The notes beneath the pieces are model-generated. The model saw only the letters and a list, made by a program, of their open reading frames with translations. It was not told where the DNA came from and searched no databases. Positions 60,879 to 64,000 of a DNA stretch of 64,000 nucleotides are shown piece by piece. Within the stretch, counting starts at the first letter, position 1; each line of letters starts with the position of its first letter. Source of the stretch: CAIWHR01 sp963843595 (GTDB lineage: Bacteria; Pseudomonadota; Gammaproteobacteria; Burkholderiales; Casimicrobiaceae); contig CAWJLG010000005.1 in assembly GCA_963843595.1 (NCBI GenBank), positions 186,001 to 250,000 on the forward strand, in the 5' to 3' direction. Both the position numbers and the translations under genes were made by a program.

Positions 60879-63184
60879 GCGCTACCCTGTGCACGATCCT
60901 CGCGCGGTCCGGATGCGCCGGCGAGATGCTCCTGCCACGCCTTGAGCACGACGCCCTCGAAATCACGACTGTAGCGGCGCATGTCGAACAGCGGCGCCGT
61001 CGCGCGGTTTGCCGCGAGTCGATCGCGAAATGCGCGCAGCAGCGTGCGGTCCCTGCACAGGCGCAACGCCGTCGCTTCGTACGCGGCAGGCGTGTCGACG
61101 ACCAATTCGGGCAGGCCGACTGCGTAGAGCTGGCTGCCCGCGAGCCGCGAGTTGAGGGTGTCCCCGGCGCACGTGAGCACCGGCACTCCCATGAGCAGCG
61201 CGTTGCCGGCGGAGGTTCCGCCGCCAAAGGGGAACGTGTCGAGAACGAGGTCCGCCGCCGCGTGCCGCGCGAGGTTCTCGGCCGGCGTGACCGTCGGTGC
61301 GAACACGATGCGATCGTGCGCGACGCCTTGCTGCTGCGCTGCGCGTGCGAGATTTTCCCTTGCTTCCGGTTTCGTCGCGAGCAGCCACAGAACGGTTCCG
61401 GTCGTCTGCGCGAGAATGCGCATCCAGATCGCGAATAGTTCTGGCAGCAGCTTGTAATTGGCGTTGAAGCAGCAGAGGACGACGGCCCCCGCAGGCAATC
61501 CGAAGGTCGCCCGGTCGATCGTTGACTCCGCCGGGGCGCGCGTCGTGTCGCAGGGCAACATCGAGTTCGGCATGCGCAGCGGCTTCTCGTCGAACCAATG
61601 CTCATGCGCGGGCGGCAGCGCGAAGGCGTCGGCGAGAATGTAGTCCCACCACGGCGCGCCCAGCGTTGCGGGGCAGCCCAGGTAGTTGATCTGCAGCGGT
61701 GCCGCGCGGCGGGCGAAGACCTCGGTGCGCGCATGCAGGCTGTGGCCGTTGCAATCAAGCAGCACCGCGATGCCGTCCGCGCGGATGCGCGCAGTCGTCG
61801 CGGCCGCGGACTCGTGTGCCACGTTGACGTAATGGTCGAATGCGTTGCGGACGCGCTCGCCCAGCGGGCCCGGCGCGTCGGGCAGCAGGCTGTAGGCGAA
61901 GGTCTCCAGTCGCCCACCACGCAGACGTTCCCAATGCTCGAGTGCGACGTGCGTCAACGCATGCTCGCGCAGATCCGACGAGAGAAATCCGACCCTGAGC
62001 TTGCCTTCCGGCGTGACCGCAAACGTCGGCGGCGGTGCATCGGTCACGGCAAAGACTTTGGCCCAACCGCGGGCAGCGGCGCGCTGCGCCGCGGGCCCCA
62101 GCGGGAGGCTCATCATCGCCAATGGGTTCGGGGGCGTCGCGCTGCCTTCAGGATGACGAGCGAAGAAGTCGGCGAGCCACGCATACTGGGTCTCGATGCC
62201 GGACCAGTCGCACAGGTGAAGCTTGATCGACGTGTATTGGGAGCGCGCCCACGCGTTGTCGGGCATCCGCGCCAGAATGTCGTCGAGCACGGGCTTCGCG
62301 GCCGCGTACTCGCCTTGCTCGATGCATGCTTCGGCGACCTTGATCGTCGTCTGGAGTTCGTTCGGCGCCAAGGCGAGGGCGCGGCGGAAGCATGCTTCGG
62401 CCTCGGGAAGTCGCCACAGCGACTGCAGGGCCTCGCCACGCTGGAAATGGACGTAGGCGGGAAGTTCTGCGCGCATCGCGAACAAGCGCGCAAACAGCTT
62501 TTCGGCGCCGGCGTAGTCGGCGCGGGCATGGAGATCGCTCGCGAGATTTGCCAGCGCGTCGACGTTGTCCACATCGCGCTCCAGCACCCGCCGCCAGCAT
62601 GCCGCCGCGCCGTCACGGTCGCCGGCCGCTGCGCGTGCGAGCCCGAGGTTGTTGAGTACCGCGGCGTGGTCCGGCGCCGACGCAAGCGCCGCGTTGTACT
62701 CGGTGATCGCGCCGCGTGCGTCACCGCGCTCGCGCAGGAGATTACCGATGTGGAAATGGGCTTCGGCATCGCCCGGAGCCGCGATCAGCGCCGCGCGCCA
62801 CGCGGCAAGCGCGCCCTCGTCGTCGGTGCCGCGCAGCGCTTCGCCGAGAAGATTCCAGGCGTCGACATCGGCAGGCTCCACCGCGACGCACTCGCGACAG
62901 TGCCGAACGGCTTCGTCGCGGTCGCCGCGGGCCATGGCGACGCGCGCAGCGAGCCGCATCGACGCGGGATCGCGATCGATCGTCTCGCGGTTCGCCACGA
63001 GCAGGCCCGCCGCCTCGTCGGCGCGGCCGGAATCGAGCAGTGCCTGTACCCGAGCCGATGGCTCGGCGGCCGCGGGCGCTGCCGCAATTGGCACTGCGGC
63101 GAGCGTGCCGTGACAATCCTTGTACCGCCGCCCGCTGCCGCACGGGCACGGCGCATTGCGCGAGGCCGGGGCCGCTATCGTCAT
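60875..63184 (-). CDS. SEC-C/TPR/GT41-like glycosyltransferase, tandem paralog
   Basis: A 769-residue paralog of the gene after it, with the same design: SEC-C motif APCPCGSGRRYKDCHG at residues 10-25, TPR units, and a GT41 region. VGFLSSDLREHALTHVAL keeps the catalytic His and CFNANYKLLPELFAIWMRIL keeps the Lys. In TFPFGGGTSAGNALLMGVPV an Asn stands where the paralog and most of the family have Asp, which could change donor binding. The ATG at 63184 overlaps the stop of the upstream gene, and its own stop overlaps 60878, so three genes are translated in a chain. Confidence 0.84.
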   Translation of the reverse strand: MTIAAPASRNAPCPCGSGRRYKDCHGTLAAVPIAAAPAAAEPSARVQALLDSGRADEAAGLLVANRETIDRDPASMRLAARVAMARGDRDEAVRHCRECVAVEPADVDAWNLLGEALRGTDDEGALAAWRAALIAAPGDAEAHFHIGNLLRERGDARGAITEYNAALASAPDHAAVLNNLGLARAAAGDRDGAAACWRRVLERDVDNVDALANLASDLHARADYAGAEKLFARLFAMRAELPAYVHFQRGEALQSLWRLPEAEACFRRALALAPNELQTTIKVAEACIEQGEYAAAKPVLDDILARMPDNAWARSQYTSIKLHLCDWSGIETQYAWLADFFARHPEGSATPPNPLAMMSLPLGPAAQRAAARGWAKVFAVTDAPPPTFAVTPEGKLRVGFLSSDLREHALTHVALEHWERLRGGRLETFAYSLLPDAPGPLGERVRNAFDHYVNVAHESAAATTARIRADGIAVLLDCNGHSLHARTEVFARRAAPLQINYLGCPATLGAPWWDYILADAFALPPAHEHWFDEKPLRMPNSMLPCDTTRAPAESTIDRATFGLPAGAVVLCCFNANYKLLPELFAIWMRILAQTTGTVLWLLATKPEARENLARAAQQQGVAHDRIVFAPTVTPAENLARHAAADLVLDTFPFGGGTSAGNALLMGVPVLTCAGDTLNSRLAGSQLYAVGLPELVVDTPAAYEATALRLCRDRTLLRAFRDRLAANRATAPLFDMRRYSRDFEGVVLKAWQEHLAGASGPREDRAQGSA

Positions 63185-64000
63185 TCGTGCGACGACAGCG
63201 CGGCGACGACGTCGCGCGCCACGGCATCCCACGCGCCGGGGCTCGGCTGCCGGAACAGGCGCATCGTCGGATACCAGGGGTTGTCGGCGCGCCCGAGCTG
63301 CCAGCGCCAATCCGGCGCGAACGGCAGCATTACCCAGATCGGCTTGCCGAGTGCGCCCGCCAAGTGCGCAATGCCGGTGTCGACCGCGATGACGAGGTCG
63401 AGCTCCGCGACGAGCGCGGCCGTGTCGTCGTAGTTGTAGGTGGGCGGCAGCGGAACGAGGCTCGCGGCGGCCGGCACGCTGTCGATGTCGCGTTCGGCTT
63501 GCCCTCGCTGCAGCGAGAACCAGGCGATCCCGGGCACGCCAAACAGGGGCGCGAGCTCTGCGAGCGTGGCGGATCGGCGTCGGTCGTTGGCGTGCGCGCG
63601 GTTGCCGGCCCAGACGAGCCCTAGCTTGCGGCGGCCGGCATACGGTGCGAGCGACGCTGCGACCATCGCGCGCCGCGCGGGGTCGGCCGTGAGGTAGGGA
63701 ACGGTGGCCGGGATCGTTTTCTCGTCGATGTCGAGGATGCCCGGCAACGAGAGCAGCGGCAGGCGCGCTTCGTGGGCCGGGACGGGATCGCGCGGCCCGA
63801 TCGCGGCCGCAACACCGCGTGCCTTGGTGAACAGCCGGACCAGCGCCTGCTCCGTGCTGACGATGACCCGGACGCCCCGCCACGCGAGCGGCTCGGCAAG
63901 CCGGATGAATTGCAGTGCGTCGCCCATTCCCTGTTCCGCACCGAGCAGCAGCGTGAGCCCGGGATGTGCCTTGCCGTCCCAGAACGGCTCGGTGTCGGAC
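63181..64000 (-). CDS. GT9-like glycosyltransferase, C-terminal part, cut by window edge
   Basis: At least 272 residues; the reading frame runs open to base 64000, so the start lies outside. The domain opens with FWDGKAHPGLTLLLGAEQGM and GDALQFIRLAEPLAWRGVRV, and continues with GLVWAGNRAHANDRRRSATL, LDLVIAVDTGIAHLAGALGK and PIWVMLPFAPDWRW. These are the C-terminal strings of GT9-like domains often found behind TPRs. An internal Met (63927) is not a real start, because the domain extends before it. It is the first of three coupled genes on this strand. Confidence 0.8.
   Translation of the reverse strand, partial: SDTEPFWDGKAHPGLTLLLGAEQGMGDALQFIRLAEPLAWRGVRVIVSTEQALVRLFTKARGVAAAIGPRDPVPAHEARLPLLSLPGILDIDEKTIPATVPYLTADPARRAMVAASLAPYAGRRKLGLVWAGNRAHANDRRRSATLAELAPLFGVPGIAWFSLQRGQAERDIDSVPAAASLVPLPPTYNYDDTAALVAELDLVIAVDTGIAHLAGALGKPIWVMLPFAPDWRWQLGRADNPWYPTMRLFRQPSPGAWDAVARDVVAALSSHE

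Overview
The window is GC-rich chromosomal DNA of a betaproteobacterium, most likely Burkholderiales or a close relative. That placement is inferred from gene order: gpmI/rhodanese/grxC/secB/gpsA, a cytochrome aa3 cluster with a DUF2244 gene ahead of ctaC and a DUF2909 gene between ctaE and SURF1, and a rubredoxin gene divergent from thiD-thiE with hemL nearby. No rRNA, tRNA, CRISPR, integrase or transposase gene was seen. Genes are tightly packed, many with 1-4 bp start/stop overlaps, and no stretch over 300 bp lacks a gene.

Layout. 1-5.1 kb: housekeeping genes (gpmI, truncated by the window edge; rhodanese; grxC; secB; SH3 protein; gpsA; trmL and comF on the minus strand). 5.2-9.8 kb: biotin operon bioB-F-H-C-D, without bioA. 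10.0-18.4 kb: cytochrome c oxidase cluster (DUF2244, ctaC, ctaD, small protein, ctaG, ctaE, DUF2909, SURF1, Sco-like, ctaB, sco); the heme A synthase gene ctaA is absent here. 18.4-28.1 kb: gloA/rubA against thiD/thiE and hemL, a locus that carries accessory genes: two family-2 glycosyltransferases, a broken TPR/GT41 gene, a sulfotransferase and a DUF6065-like gene. 28.2-40.0 kb: one long type II secretion operon gspE-F-G-H-I-J-K-L-M-N/C-D; gspE is frameshifted and gspK carries three 102-bp tandem repeats in its leader. 40.2-44.9 kb: a lipoprotein, two exported proteins of unknown function (one frameshifted) and a periplasmic peptidyl-prolyl isomerase. 45.0-64.0 kb: a glycan export and glycosylation island with a Wzm/Wzt ABC exporter, a methyltransferase with a coiled coil, a GT2-GT4 fusion, five intact TPR/GT41 (O-GlcNAc-transferase/SPINDLY-like) proteins and the end of a GT9-like protein.

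How the parts may work together. The Wzt ATPase has a C-terminal extension like those that recognise a finished glycan, and the nearby methyltransferase with its coiled coil resembles chain-terminating rulers of the WbdD type. Together they suggest export of a capped polysaccharide. The neighbouring TPR-GT41 proteins look like cytoplasmic protein glycosyltransferases acting on unknown targets. The T2SS would export folded periplasmic proteins, and the exported proteins encoded just downstream of it are candidate clients.

Four single-base indels (two in the GT41 gene at 21.8-24.0 kb, one in gspE, one in the exported-protein gene near 43.4 kb) each restore a family-like protein when corrected. 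They may be sequencing errors or real decay, and raw reads would settle this.
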